Shown: positions 1 through 7,532 of the stretch, piece by piece
Numbering within the stretch: the stretch's first letter is position 1
Layout of the letters: each line of letters begins with the position of its first letter
Assembly: GCA_008080745.1 (NCBI GenBank)
Contig: SHMX01000001.1
Location: 244,617-308,616 of the forward strand
Origin: Candidatus Thorarchaeota archaeon
Lineage (GTDB): Archaea > Asgardarchaeota > Thorarchaeia > Thorarchaeales > Thorarchaeaceae
Direction: 5' to 3'
DNA length: 64,000 nt
The notes under the pieces: generated by a model
Told to the model about the DNA's origin: nothing
Databases searched by the model: none
The model's input: only the letters and a program-made list of their open reading frames with translations
Translations under genes and position numbers: made by a program

Positions 1-1
1 A

Positions 2-673
2 GAAAGACAATATCAGCTTGAGAAATATGAAAGTATTGATAATATCATAAAAGGTACCAATTCTAGACAAATTGACGCTATATTCTGCGACCTATCTCAT
101 GACTCTATTGAGGCCCTTGATTTGCTTGAGAAGATAAGAACAATATCCAAAGAGATTCCGTTTATTGTAATAACCGATAAACATTCTGAACGAGATCCAA
201 CATTGTTCTTGAATAGAGGAGCAGATTATTCTCTTTGTACTGAAGATATAGAAGACATCGACTTTGAAAAATTGGTAGAATATGTGGTACATATGTTCTT
301 GAAACGGTTTAGCTATAGAATAATCAAGAAATATGAGATGTTTATTGCGAGTATGTTCAGTAAGTCACCATTACCAACTCTAACATGTGATTTAGATGGA
401 ACTGTTCGAAGCTTCAATAATAAATTTGGAGATATCCTATGTAAATCCGAGAATGTAGAACCATTTAACATATATCAATTGATTGAATCGGAGGGTAGGA
501 GAATATTTCCAGATATACTTGAAAAATTAGAAATGAAAGAATACTTACAAGTAGAAGTTCAAATAATCTGTAAATTACATGAAGAGTGTAAGGAATGGTC
601 GGGAGAGTTAACTCTTTACCCCGTAAAACAAGATACCAGAAAAGAGTTAGTATTTATTTTTAAACCAGATTAG
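2..673 (+). CDS. Response regulator: receiver domain plus PAS domain (5' truncated)
   Basis: The reading frame is open from the left edge of the window, so the start lies outside it. The first ~70 visible residues look like the second half of a CheY-type receiver. A beta strand ending in a candidate phospho-acceptor Asp (AIFCDLSHD) is followed by a helix and the strand IPFIVITDK, whose T and K match the conserved receiver positions. After a short helical linker there is a PAS-like domain (SPLPTLTCDLDGTVRSFNNKF) to the C-terminus. No output DNA-binding or kinase domain follows before the TAG stop. Receiver-PAS proteins of this kind are common partners of archaeal sensor histidine kinases; the partner should lie to the left. 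Signal and target are unknown. Confidence 0.72.
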   Translation, partial: ERQYQLEKYESIDNIIKGTNSRQIDAIFCDLSHDSIEALDLLEKIRTISKEIPFIVITDKHSERDPTLFLNRGADYSLCTEDIEDIDFEKLVEYVVHMFLKRFSYRIIKKYEMFIASMFSKSPLPTLTCDLDGTVRSFNNKFGDILCKSENVEPFNIYQLIESEGRRIFPDILEKLEMKEYLQVEVQIICKLHEECKEWSGELTLYPVKQDTRKELVFIFKPD

Positions 674-687
674 AACTGTTATTGAAA

Positions 688-736
688 CATCCCAATCGAG
701 TAATTAGGAAATGGTTATGTGGATTGGGATGTAGCT
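688..736 (+). terminator. Hairpin terminator after the receiver-PAS gene
   Basis: A perfect 10-bp inverted repeat (688-697 CATCCCAATC and 722-731 GATTGGGATG) lies 15 bases after the TAG stop and is followed by TAGCTTTTC. The loop is 24 bases, longer than usual, so it may be an RNA-stability hairpin instead of a terminator. Confidence 0.5.
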
Positions 737-787
737 TTTCATTCACATCTATCATTAATGAGGGACTTTTATATCATGATATGTACA

Positions 788-1645
788 TCATCCTTTAGCG
801 ATACTTTCATCTTGTTTTTGAGATGGGCTATTATCTAAGTTAGGACCATAATAGATAGAGATAGCTACAGCAATCAAGACAATTATGATTGTCGAACTGA
901 ATGCAACCTCAAATGACTGCAGAGGAAGAAAGACCCACAATATCCAGTTCAAAGAGGTATGTAACATCAGAGTAGCAAAGACACTGCCCTTTGTATTGTT
1001 GTAGATCCAAGTGAAGAGTATCGAGGAGAAGATGACTGATATCACCATAATCCAGACTGGCTGGTCATAGTAGAATGCACTACCATCGCCTGGAGATGGG
1101 AGGAAGAACAGAGGGAAATGCCAGAGAGCCCAAGCCACACCAACTATGAAAGAAGTCACTATAGCATTGTATTGCTCCTGAAGTTTTGGAACCGCATAAC
1201 CACGCCAGCCAAATTCTTCTTGGAGAGGCCCCGCTGTCAATAAAATTACAAAGAACCCAATAGTAATCACTTCGGGGTGGGCCAAAATCTCCAAGTCCGG
1301 AGAAAATCCGAATGGAATACCCACTAGCATCGAAACAAGAAATATTGCGGGATAGAGAAGAAACATCGGAAGTACCCATTTCTTGGCAAAATCAACCATA
1401 ATTCCCTTTTTCAGGAGATTCTTGATGCCTTTCAGACCATTCTCTTTAACTACCAAAAGTATTGCTGCAACTAAAGGCCCAAAGGCAGCAATATTGAAAG
1501 GACTTGATAGGAATTCCGTAAAAACAGAATCCGCAATAATTCCCATGCTATTCAATACCTGAGGAACCCAGAATATCCAAGAAAAGACATAGGTGATTAT
1601 GAAAAACACAAGAGTATTACGTAGACTGTTCTCAGCTGAGGACAT
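788..1645 (-). CDS. CPBP-family intramembrane metalloprotease (CAAX protease-like)
   Basis: This 285-residue integral membrane protein has about seven hydrophobic segments. Motif 1 of the CPBP/Abi family, EEFGWRG, starts at Glu143-Glu144, and the following conserved His lies in ALWHFP (His176). In the family (type II CAAX prenyl endopeptidases and bacteriocin-processing proteases) these residues form the metal/catalytic site inside the membrane. The substrate cannot be inferred. The ATG start is preceded by GGAG at good spacing (GGATGGAGATAAC). It is a single gene divergent from kptA, with no obvious functional partner. Confidence 0.85.
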   Translation of the reverse strand: MSSAENSLRNTLVFFIITYVFSWIFWVPQVLNSMGIIADSVFTEFLSSPFNIAAFGPLVAAILLVVKENGLKGIKNLLKKGIMVDFAKKWVLPMFLLYPAIFLVSMLVGIPFGFSPDLEILAHPEVITIGFFVILLTAGPLQEEFGWRGYAVPKLQEQYNAIVTSFIVGVAWALWHFPLFFLPSPGDGSAFYYDQPVWIMVISVIFSSILFTWIYNNTKGSVFATLMLHTSLNWILWVFLPLQSFEVAFSSTIIIVLIAVAISIYYGPNLDNSPSQKQDESIAKG

Positions 1646-1727
1646 GTTATCTCCATCCTGACAGGTAGGAAAAATTCACCGGTAAAAACTTGTTGGGAGT
1701 TTATCGAGTACTAAGATGTGAACAAAT

Positions 1728-2264
1728 ATGATCAACAGGGAGAAATTAAGCCGATATCTATCGTATTTGCTCAGGCATCACCCTGAGAAAGCAGATCTAG
1801 AAATTGATAGACTTGGAGGATGGGTTTCGGTTGAAAAACTCCTTGCACACCTGAATATCAGCCTAGAAGACCTCAAAGAGATTGTTGCTAAGGACAAAAA
1901 GAGACGTTATTCATTTGAGGGAGATAAGTTCGAACGAATAAGAGCTAATCAGGGGCATAGTGTTGATGTCGATTTGGAACTTAGAAAAGTGATACCTCCA
2001 GATATTCTATATCATGGTACCGCATTCAGACATTTACCAGAAATCAGAAACGAGGGTCTCCAGAGTATGGGACGGCATCATGTTCATTTATCCGAGACCT
2101 ACGAAGATGCACTAAAAGTGGGAAATCGACATGGAAGACCTGTTGTTATTGTCATTGATTCTGCATCCATGCACCGGGATGGAATCGAATTTTATATCTC
2201 CGAGAACAATGTCTATCTTATAGAGCAGGTACCACCAAAATATTTCCTTGAAATAAAGTCCTAA
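1728..2264 (+). CDS. kptA: RNA 2'-phosphotransferase (KptA/Tpt1)
   Basis: This 178-residue protein has the full KptA/Tpt1 architecture. The N-terminal winged-helix-like lobe carries LSYLLRHHPEKADL and GGWVSVEKLL. The C-terminal ADP-ribosyltransferase-like lobe carries the YHGTAF, GRHHVHLS and HGRPVVIVID motifs. The family removes the 2'-phosphate from RNA using NAD+, giving ADP-ribose 1'',2''-cyclic phosphate; in archaea without a yeast-type tRNA ligase its natural substrate is unclear. The Arg-His-Arg-Arg residues needed for activity appear to be present. Its stop overlaps by 4 bases the stop of the convergent phosphodiesterase gene. Confidence 0.93.
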   Translation: MINREKLSRYLSYLLRHHPEKADLEIDRLGGWVSVEKLLAHLNISLEDLKEIVAKDKKRRYSFEGDKFERIRANQGHSVDVDLELRKVIPPDILYHGTAFRHLPEIRNEGLQSMGRHHVHLSETYEDALKVGNRHGRPVVIVIDSASMHRDGIEFYISENNVYLIEQVPPKYFLEIKS

Positions 2265-3409
2265 CGTTCAAAGACAATGAGAGGCACATACATTTCCTCC
2301 TCAGAGACCCCTCCATGATGCCCAAGGATAATCTTACGGTTTCGTCCAGGGAAATGATTAAGGTAAGCATAGTTCTCCTTCATCATCAGGACATAATCCC
2401 CAATACGTCCTTCAAAAGTGGGACTTGGTGTTTTGTATCCAAACCAACCCTCATCAACTAATTCACTACTCTCTCGCACATAACAGGCATGACTCAAGTT
2501 ATCATCTATGTAATTCAGAAAATTATCAACCCTAGATGGGCGAACATAGCAATAACCCGTCCGAGTGTCCCCACAAACGGGCATGGTAAGGGTATCAGTT
2601 AGTGCGGGATGGTCTTCGCCGAGAATCAGGGTATCACGAGTGGCATCGACCATACCATGATCTGCAGTGATAATTACCCTAACATCACGGGGAAGGTTAT
2701 GCTCCAAAAAATTACCTATCTTCTCATCAATTAGTTCTAAATGATTCAAAGTCTTTTCATGTTCACATCCGAATTTGTGTGAGAGATGGTCTAGTTCACC
2801 ATAGTAAGCATAGACGAATTTTTTCCCTTTTCTAGATAGCTCGAAGGACAGACTATCAATAAGGTCTCCAAGTCCTTCATATCCCTCTCTATGGCTATGT
2901 CCAGACATATAGGAAGAATATTTCGAGTCCACTATATCTTCAGGTTGTACAGTTACAGACTTCACCCGGGGAGCCCTTAAGATAGAAGAAGACCCAATGA
3001 AATCGGATATCTTGATGTCCATCGGATGATTATTAGCCATTGTAACAAAAGGCAGGAACTGTGTAACAACTCCCAGCTCCTTGAGATACACGTACCAACC
3101 TGTAATTCCATGTTGAGCTGGAGGAGTTGCAGTAAAAAGGGAAGATATGACAGGTCCTGTGCTAGGAGGAAAGACGCTAGTTAGACGAGCGGTCAGGTTG
3201 TCTCTAAGAGGTCCAGAATGGATTTGCCGTCGAAGACAATTGTAACCAAGTCCGTCTATAACCAACAGCAACAGAGAGCTGTGTGTATCTGTTATCGATT
3301 GGTCACCAATAACAAGTTCGGGATAAGAGGATTGATTCCCAATATAACTTGCAATAGCGCTACTGAGATTAACTAAAGATTGTTTCTCATAGTCAGGTCT
3401 GATTGACAT
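2261..3409 (-). CDS. Alkaline-phosphatase-superfamily phosphodiesterase / nucleotide pyrophosphatase-like
   Basis: About 382 residues of the type I phosphodiesterase/nucleotide pyrophosphatase fold. The metal-binding Asp is in LLLLVIDGLGYN, and a Ser/Thr-rich segment (SVFPPSTGPVISSLFTATPP) supplies the candidate Thr nucleophile. The later metal ligands are in YGELDHLSHKFG, ITADHGMVD and LGHHGGVSEEEM. No signal peptide is seen, so it is probably cytoplasmic. Such proteins cleave nucleotide pyrophosphates, phosphonoacetate or phosphodiesters; the substrate cannot be chosen here. The frame extends eight codons upstream to a TTG, but the ATG at 3409 is preferred because the earlier residues add nothing conserved. 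Confidence 0.78.
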   Translation of the reverse strand: MSIRPDYEKQSLVNLSSAIASYIGNQSSYPELVIGDQSITDTHSSLLLLVIDGLGYNCLRRQIHSGPLRDNLTARLTSVFPPSTGPVISSLFTATPPAQHGITGWYVYLKELGVVTQFLPFVTMANNHPMDIKISDFIGSSSILRAPRVKSVTVQPEDIVDSKYSSYMSGHSHREGYEGLGDLIDSLSFELSRKGKKFVYAYYGELDHLSHKFGCEHEKTLNHLELIDEKIGNFLEHNLPRDVRVIITADHGMVDATRDTLILGEDHPALTDTLTMPVCGDTRTGYCYVRPSRVDNFLNYIDDNLSHACYVRESSELVDEGWFGYKTPSPTFEGRIGDYVLMMKENYAYLNHFPGRNRKIILGHHGGVSEEEMYVPLIVFER

Positions 3410-3603
3410 TAAGCCTAGATAGATATAGTACAATATCAGTCTAATGGAATATTGATTATCTAACGGAGGGGTTTCAAACAGATGCTAAAAACTTGGACAT
3501 ATCTGGACAAAAAACGACAGGAGCTTATATAGGGTGATCCAGAATGGAGTACTGGTTGCAAGACATAGAATCCCTGACCAGGACAGAGATTCACCCAGTG
3601 CCG

Positions 3604-3861
3604 TTACCTGGGAGGACAACGCTCTGATGTCCAAGATTGTCCATAAAACAATGAACGGTAATCGTCTGAGATATATGCTTTCATCTCCTCCGAAACCTCT
3701 GGATATCTCACTAGTGTTTCATCGTCCACTATTTCTATATCGTAACCTAGCTCCTTGAAACTCTGTTGAATAGAAGGAAATCTACTCTCATAAATCTCTG
3801 TAAACACTTTATGAGCAGAGAGAATTCGGAATCCGTGAGCAGTTAACCAAATGTCGATAAG
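3604..3861 (-). pseudogene. In-frame continuation of the next gene after its TAG stop (85 codons, no good start)
   Basis: Directly after the TAG stop of the 3862-4380 gene the same frame stays open for 85 codons to a TAA. The translation looks protein-like: LIDIWLTAHGFRILSAHK, then a mixed helical segment with LGYDIEIVDDETLVRYPEV. There is no ATG, GTG or TTG until GTG 3807 and no ribosome site at its head. It may be the 3' part of a gene split by a nonsense mutation, a separate small gene starting at GTG 3807 (67 aa), or chance. I do not recognise the family. Confidence 0.4.
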
Positions 3862-4380
3862 CTATAGGTGTCTTTTCTCATGATAGAATTTCATGATGTC
3901 TTCATCCCGAAAGATACCCAGAAAATCATCACGCCATACATGTTTACCAACTCGAATACAAGGAGTCTTCAGTTTCCTCTCCTTCTTTATGACATCATGT
4001 GAGCCTACAACAACAAGCTGAATTGGTTGATTTTCAAAGGTGAGTAGTTTTCCAGTTGATTTGTCGATTATCCGATATTCTGGAATTTTACCTGTCAATC
4101 GTAACGAATGTACTGTCAACATGACAGATTGATCCGTCAGTTCGAAATGAAGTCCCGTATCCCCATCAAAAGGACTAGGTCTGCTTTTTCTCTCCTCAAT
4201 ATGTGCTTGAATCTTTTCGGCAGAATATCCCTTTTCGGTCATCTTGGTGATGAACATCATGTCAGTCATCACATCAGCAACCTTCAGCTGCTTCTTCGCA
4301 ATCTTTGATTCATCCACGCTCTCAACATAGACTGTTAGAATCCTGTCTTCGTCCCATTCCCTAGGTGTTCTTCCAAACAT
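3862..4380 (-). CDS. Uncharacterised 172-residue protein
   Basis: A soluble protein with no signal peptide or membrane segment. It opens with MFGRTPREWDEDR, has a charged helix (residues ~25-70), then a predicted beta-rich part (LHFELTDQSVMLTVHSLRL and PIQLVVVGSHDV), and ends FYHEKRHL. No catalytic motif is recognised. The ATG start has a purine-rich GAGAGAT immediately upstream. It stands alone between two divergent or convergent neighbours, so context gives no role. The frame continues past its TAG stop (see 3604-3861), so the native protein could have been about 257 residues. Confidence 0.6.
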   Translation of the reverse strand: MFGRTPREWDEDRILTVYVESVDESKIAKKQLKVADVMTDMMFITKMTEKGYSAEKIQAHIEERKSRPSPFDGDTGLHFELTDQSVMLTVHSLRLTGKIPEYRIIDKSTGKLLTFENQPIQLVVVGSHDVIKKERKLKTPCIRVGKHVWRDDFLGIFRDEDIMKFYHEKRHL

Positions 4381-4578
4381 ATCTCTCAGTTCCTCTCAGT
4401 TTTTTAAAATACTACCAACTGATAGAGCTTCTCATATTGAGACCTTATCAAGTGTCTGGATTTCACACTCAGGGAGTAATCAAAACAGCTGAAGAAACAA
4501 AGTGAAAAAGAATCGGATACAGTCACGATGGAAAATGTAAAAGTAACTCTTATCTAATAGAAACTAATCATTCACCTT

Positions 4579-5559
4579 ATGACACCAGCAATTTCCGTGA
4601 GTGAACTGACAAAGATGTTTGGAGATTTTACTGCAGTGGACCATATCTCCTTCGATGTAGAGCAAGGAGAAATATTTGGCTTTCTTGGACCAAATGGTGC
4701 AGGAAAGACTACCACAACACGGATGTTGACAGGAATCTCGACACCAACCGAGGGTTCAGCACATATAATGAATCATGATATCCAGAGGGATTCCTTTGCT
4801 GCTAAGGAAAGAATGGGTGTAGTTACAGATCTCTCGAACGTTTACAATGATCTATCCGCTTGGGAGAATCTCATCTTTACAGGAAAACTGTATGGCCTTG
4901 GAAAAGCTAAACGAGAAAAGAAAGCGGATGAACTTCTAGACATGTTTGCTCTACAAGAGGTACGGAGTGAAAATGTTAGAGAGTTCTCAGGAGGAATGAA
5001 ACGCCGTCTTACAATAGCAATGGCTTTGATCAACGATGCTGATGTGCTATTTCTTGATGAGCCTACAACAGGTCTCGATGTCCAAAGTGTCAGAACAATT
5101 CGAAATCTCATTCGGCAATTAAATGAGGAGGGCACAACGATTTTTCTTACTACTCATAATATGCACGAAGCTAATGAGCTTTGTACTCGAATCGCTATCA
5201 TCAATCAAGGACGTATTGGAATCATAGGTACTCCTGAAGAATTGAAGCAAGCAATGGAAAAGACCCACTCCATTGAGGTGATCTTTGAGAATAAAGAAAG
5301 CGAAAATCTTCAGATGTTGGAATCTATGAAGAGTGTTCGAGAAGTACAAAGACATGGTGAAAAGTACAGGTTGTATACAACAGAGCCTGCTGACGCTCTT
5401 AGAGAGGTCTTTGAAACTGCGCAGAAACACGGGAAAAGATTGCTATCAGTCAATACCCTGGTTCCAACTCTAGAGGATGTTTTCTTAGAACTCACTGGAG
5501 AGAAGATTGTTCATCGAGGGAAATTTCAGACTGCAAAGGGGAAGAAAAAGAGGCGATAA
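4579..5559 (+). CDS. ABC transporter ATP-binding protein (DrrA/ABC-2 type)
   Basis: 326 residues with a complete ABC ATPase: Walker A GPNGAGKTT near residues 38-46, signature FSGGMKRR, Walker B VLFLDEPTTGLD and a switch His in TTHNMHEA. The C-terminal ~90 residues form the extra domain typical of the DrrA/CcmA-like exporter ATPases. It pairs with the permease that starts one base after its stop, so both are probably translated from one mRNA as a DrrAB-like export pump. The substrate (drug, lipid or polysaccharide) cannot be told from sequence. The tail is strongly basic (GKKKRR). Confidence 0.92.
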   Translation: MTPAISVSELTKMFGDFTAVDHISFDVEQGEIFGFLGPNGAGKTTTTRMLTGISTPTEGSAHIMNHDIQRDSFAAKERMGVVTDLSNVYNDLSAWENLIFTGKLYGLGKAKREKKADELLDMFALQEVRSENVREFSGGMKRRLTIAMALINDADVLFLDEPTTGLDVQSVRTIRNLIRQLNEEGTTIFLTTHNMHEANELCTRIAIINQGRIGIIGTPEELKQAMEKTHSIEVIFENKESENLQMLESMKSVREVQRHGEKYRLYTTEPADALREVFETAQKHGKRLLSVNTLVPTLEDVFLELTGEKIVHRGKFQTAKGKKKRR

Positions 5560-5560
5560 G

Positions 5561-6331
5561 ATGAATACGGACACAGGTATAATCGACCGGTTACGAAAAG
5601 AGGCTTCTCGTGCAATCGCTATTGGATGGAAGGATATCAGAGTCTACTATCTCTCTCCACCTACCATGATGTTTGGCGTTATGTTCCCATTTGCGTTGTT
5701 CTTCACATTCACAGTGGGGAGAAATCTAAGTATCACTGAGATGTTTCCAATCCTTTTCTCACAGACAGTCTTCTGGGCAGCCTCCACAGTGGGCCCAGTT
5801 GTTATTCCCTTGGAACGTAGAACCAAGACCTTCGACAGGTATCTCTCGGCACCAATGTCGCTCATTTCAGTCATCCTAGGAAAATCCATGGCAGGAGTGG
5901 TGTTTGGTCTTGTAGTATCGGTGGTTCCACTCGTTGTTGCATGGTTGTTCTTCTCTCTTCAGATTGTAGATATATTGCTCTTCTTTCTAGGTATCTTTCT
6001 CTCGTGTATAGCATTTGCAGCTATGGGAATAATGTTCGCAAGCATACCTACTGACAGTGTAGGCAATATCATGATGCCGATGAACTTTGTTCGGATTCCA
6101 CTCCTGTTCATAAGCGGTATATTCATACCCATTGAGACCCTCCCACTACTGGGTCAGATGGTCTCACTGCTCTCACCCCTGACTCACACATTGATACTGA
6201 TACGTCTAGGTCTCGGTCTGGCCTCGTATCCAATATCACCAGTTATCAGTGTGATTGCACTCATACTCACCAGCCTTCTGTTCTTTCTAGTAAGTAGACA
6301 GTTCCATGAGATCAATAAGAAACGGGAATAG
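5561..6331 (+). CDS. ABC-2 type transporter permease
   Basis: From ATG 5561 the protein has 256 residues with six hydrophobic segments in the ABC-2 pattern. An N-terminal amphipathic helix is followed by the first membrane helix (PPTMMFGVMFPFALFFTF), then four more, and a last helix before a short polar tail. The re-entrant segment between helices 5 and 6 (PIETLPLLGQMVSLLSPLTH) is the typical ABC-2 signature region. An earlier TTG at 5507 keeps the frame open inside the ATPase gene, but the ATG directly after that stop is the better start. It is the membrane half of the exporter with the preceding gene. Confidence 0.88.
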   Translation: MNTDTGIIDRLRKEASRAIAIGWKDIRVYYLSPPTMMFGVMFPFALFFTFTVGRNLSITEMFPILFSQTVFWAASTVGPVVIPLERRTKTFDRYLSAPMSLISVILGKSMAGVVFGLVVSVVPLVVAWLFFSLQIVDILLFFLGIFLSCIAFAAMGIMFASIPTDSVGNIMMPMNFVRIPLLFISGIFIPIETLPLLGQMVSLLSPLTHTLILIRLGLGLASYPISPVISVIALILTSLLFFLVSRQFHEINKKRE

Positions 6332-6362
6332 ATTACAAACAGGACTCACAATTCAAATAATC

Positions 6363-6370
6363 TTTATATC
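6363..6370 (+). promoter_or_regulatory. Candidate archaeal TATA box
   Basis: TTTATATC lies 22 bases upstream of the ATG at 6393 with no strong ribosome site between, which fits a short-leader archaeal promoter. It is a pattern match only. Confidence 0.4.
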
Positions 6371-6392
6371 TTGCAGAGGAAATTAATCAATT

Positions 6393-7133
6393 ATGGCATG
6401 TGGTAGAAAAATCTTGGCGACAGGATTGCTAACAGTTGGCCTAATTCTGATTATATTTTCATCCATCATATTTGTAGGTCCAGCGCTTGTTCCAAATGCA
6501 ACCAAAAGTTACGAGCATATTTGGGGTGGGGAAACAAAACTCTACATTGCCAAATTGGAAGCAGGTAACTGGACAGTAACCGTATCATCCAATCCGTTTT
6601 GGGATTTAGAGATTGATATCCAAGTAACAGCTGGCAACATGCTTGTACCTTATACCATCGCAATTGCTGAAAATAGCTATACCGTGACCTTCACTCTGAC
6701 TGAACCTACAGCAGTGCATATCAGATTGATAGAGAGTTCTGTCTATAGCGACTCATCTGGATTCTACAGCATCCAAATTACAGGAGGTGAGGCAGCTAAT
6801 CTGCCAATTCCCATTGTACTTCCATCCTTCTCATTATTCTTACTGGTCCCCTTTGCATTTTGTATCTCCATAGTCATCATTACCCAAGTAGGTGTTAGAA
6901 GGCTGAAGCATACTTCTGAAACATCACATGTAACTAGCACCTCAACAGGAGACGTTATGCCCAGTAGAACAATATCAAGCGATATACCTGATTATCGATC
7001 ACCTCGATTGCCTTCGAAATGTCCAAATTGTGGCTCTAACTTATCAGAATCTAACGTTGATTGGGTGGGTCCATTGGAGGCGATCTGTCTGCATTGTGAG
7101 GCTGTAATCAAGGCAAAGTTTGAACGTCTCTAA
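6393..7133 (+). CDS. Membrane protein with extracytoplasmic beta domain and cytoplasmic zinc ribbon
   Basis: 246 residues of unknown function with clear topology. An N-terminal hydrophobic helix (LLTVGLILIIFSSIIFVGPAL) is followed by a ~110-residue beta-rich outside domain with alternating polar and hydrophobic strands (WTVTVSSNPFWDLEIDIQV). A second membrane helix follows (VLPSFSLFLLVPFAFCISIVI), then a ~40-residue Ser/Thr-rich linker. The C-terminal zinc ribbon has two Cys pairs, CPNCG and CLHC. A possible TATA box lies 22 bases before the start. The arrangement suggests an outside sensing domain linked to an inside metal-binding module; no partner gene is adjacent. Confidence 0.7.
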   Translation: MACGRKILATGLLTVGLILIIFSSIIFVGPALVPNATKSYEHIWGGETKLYIAKLEAGNWTVTVSSNPFWDLEIDIQVTAGNMLVPYTIAIAENSYTVTFTLTEPTAVHIRLIESSVYSDSSGFYSIQITGGEAANLPIPIVLPSFSLFLLVPFAFCISIVIITQVGVRRLKHTSETSHVTSTSTGDVMPSRTISSDIPDYRSPRLPSKCPNCGSNLSESNVDWVGPLEAICLHCEAVIKAKFERL

Positions 7134-7267
7134 AGATATTCTAAGAAAAACTCGCTCTGACATGGGTTGATTCCTACGGAAAATTCACTTCGTATTGTTT
7201 TATTAGTAAGTTCAAGAAATGTATGTAATCCATTAGAGTATATCAATCACTTTAGCTAGGAGGTTTC

Positions 7268-7477
7268 TTGATGAAGAAAAGACATGGTCTCATTAAGCGA
7301 GTATACATTTTACTTCTTCTCTATTGGTTTTATGTAACATACAATATACTAATACTCTTTTCAGTAGCTGAAGGGCCTGTTGCTGATGCTCTCTTTATCC
7401 AAGCTCTAGGTAATTTTCTTATGATACTGCTATTAGGGCTACTTGTTGCTGAAGTCACAGAAAAAGAGCAAAACTAG
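7268..7477 (+). CDS. Small two-helix membrane protein
   Basis: 69 residues with a basic N-terminus (MMKKRHGLIKR) and two hydrophobic helices, YILLLLYWFYVTYNILILF and LGNFLMILLLGLLVAEV, separated by a short acidic turn. An excellent ribosome site (TAGGAGGT) stands 6 bases before the ATG, which supports real translation. It matches no family I can name. It sits alone between the zinc-ribbon membrane protein and the convergent nrdD. Confidence 0.6.
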   Translation: MMKKRHGLIKRVYILLLLYWFYVTYNILILFSVAEGPVADALFIQALGNFLMILLLGLLVAEVTEKEQN

Positions 7478-7532
7478 AGCGGCTTGAAGAACCAAGACAG
7501 GATCAAACCACTCTAGATGAGTTTACTTACGA

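Noticed and set aside
3534..3758. 74-codon plus-strand frame with GTG start
   Set aside because: It lies opposite the 3604-3861 frame, which reads more like protein; composition and start context are poor.
3862..3864. TAG read as pyrrolysine
   Set aside because: Several ordinary genes here end in TAG (for example at 673 and 6331) and no pyl gene is in the window.
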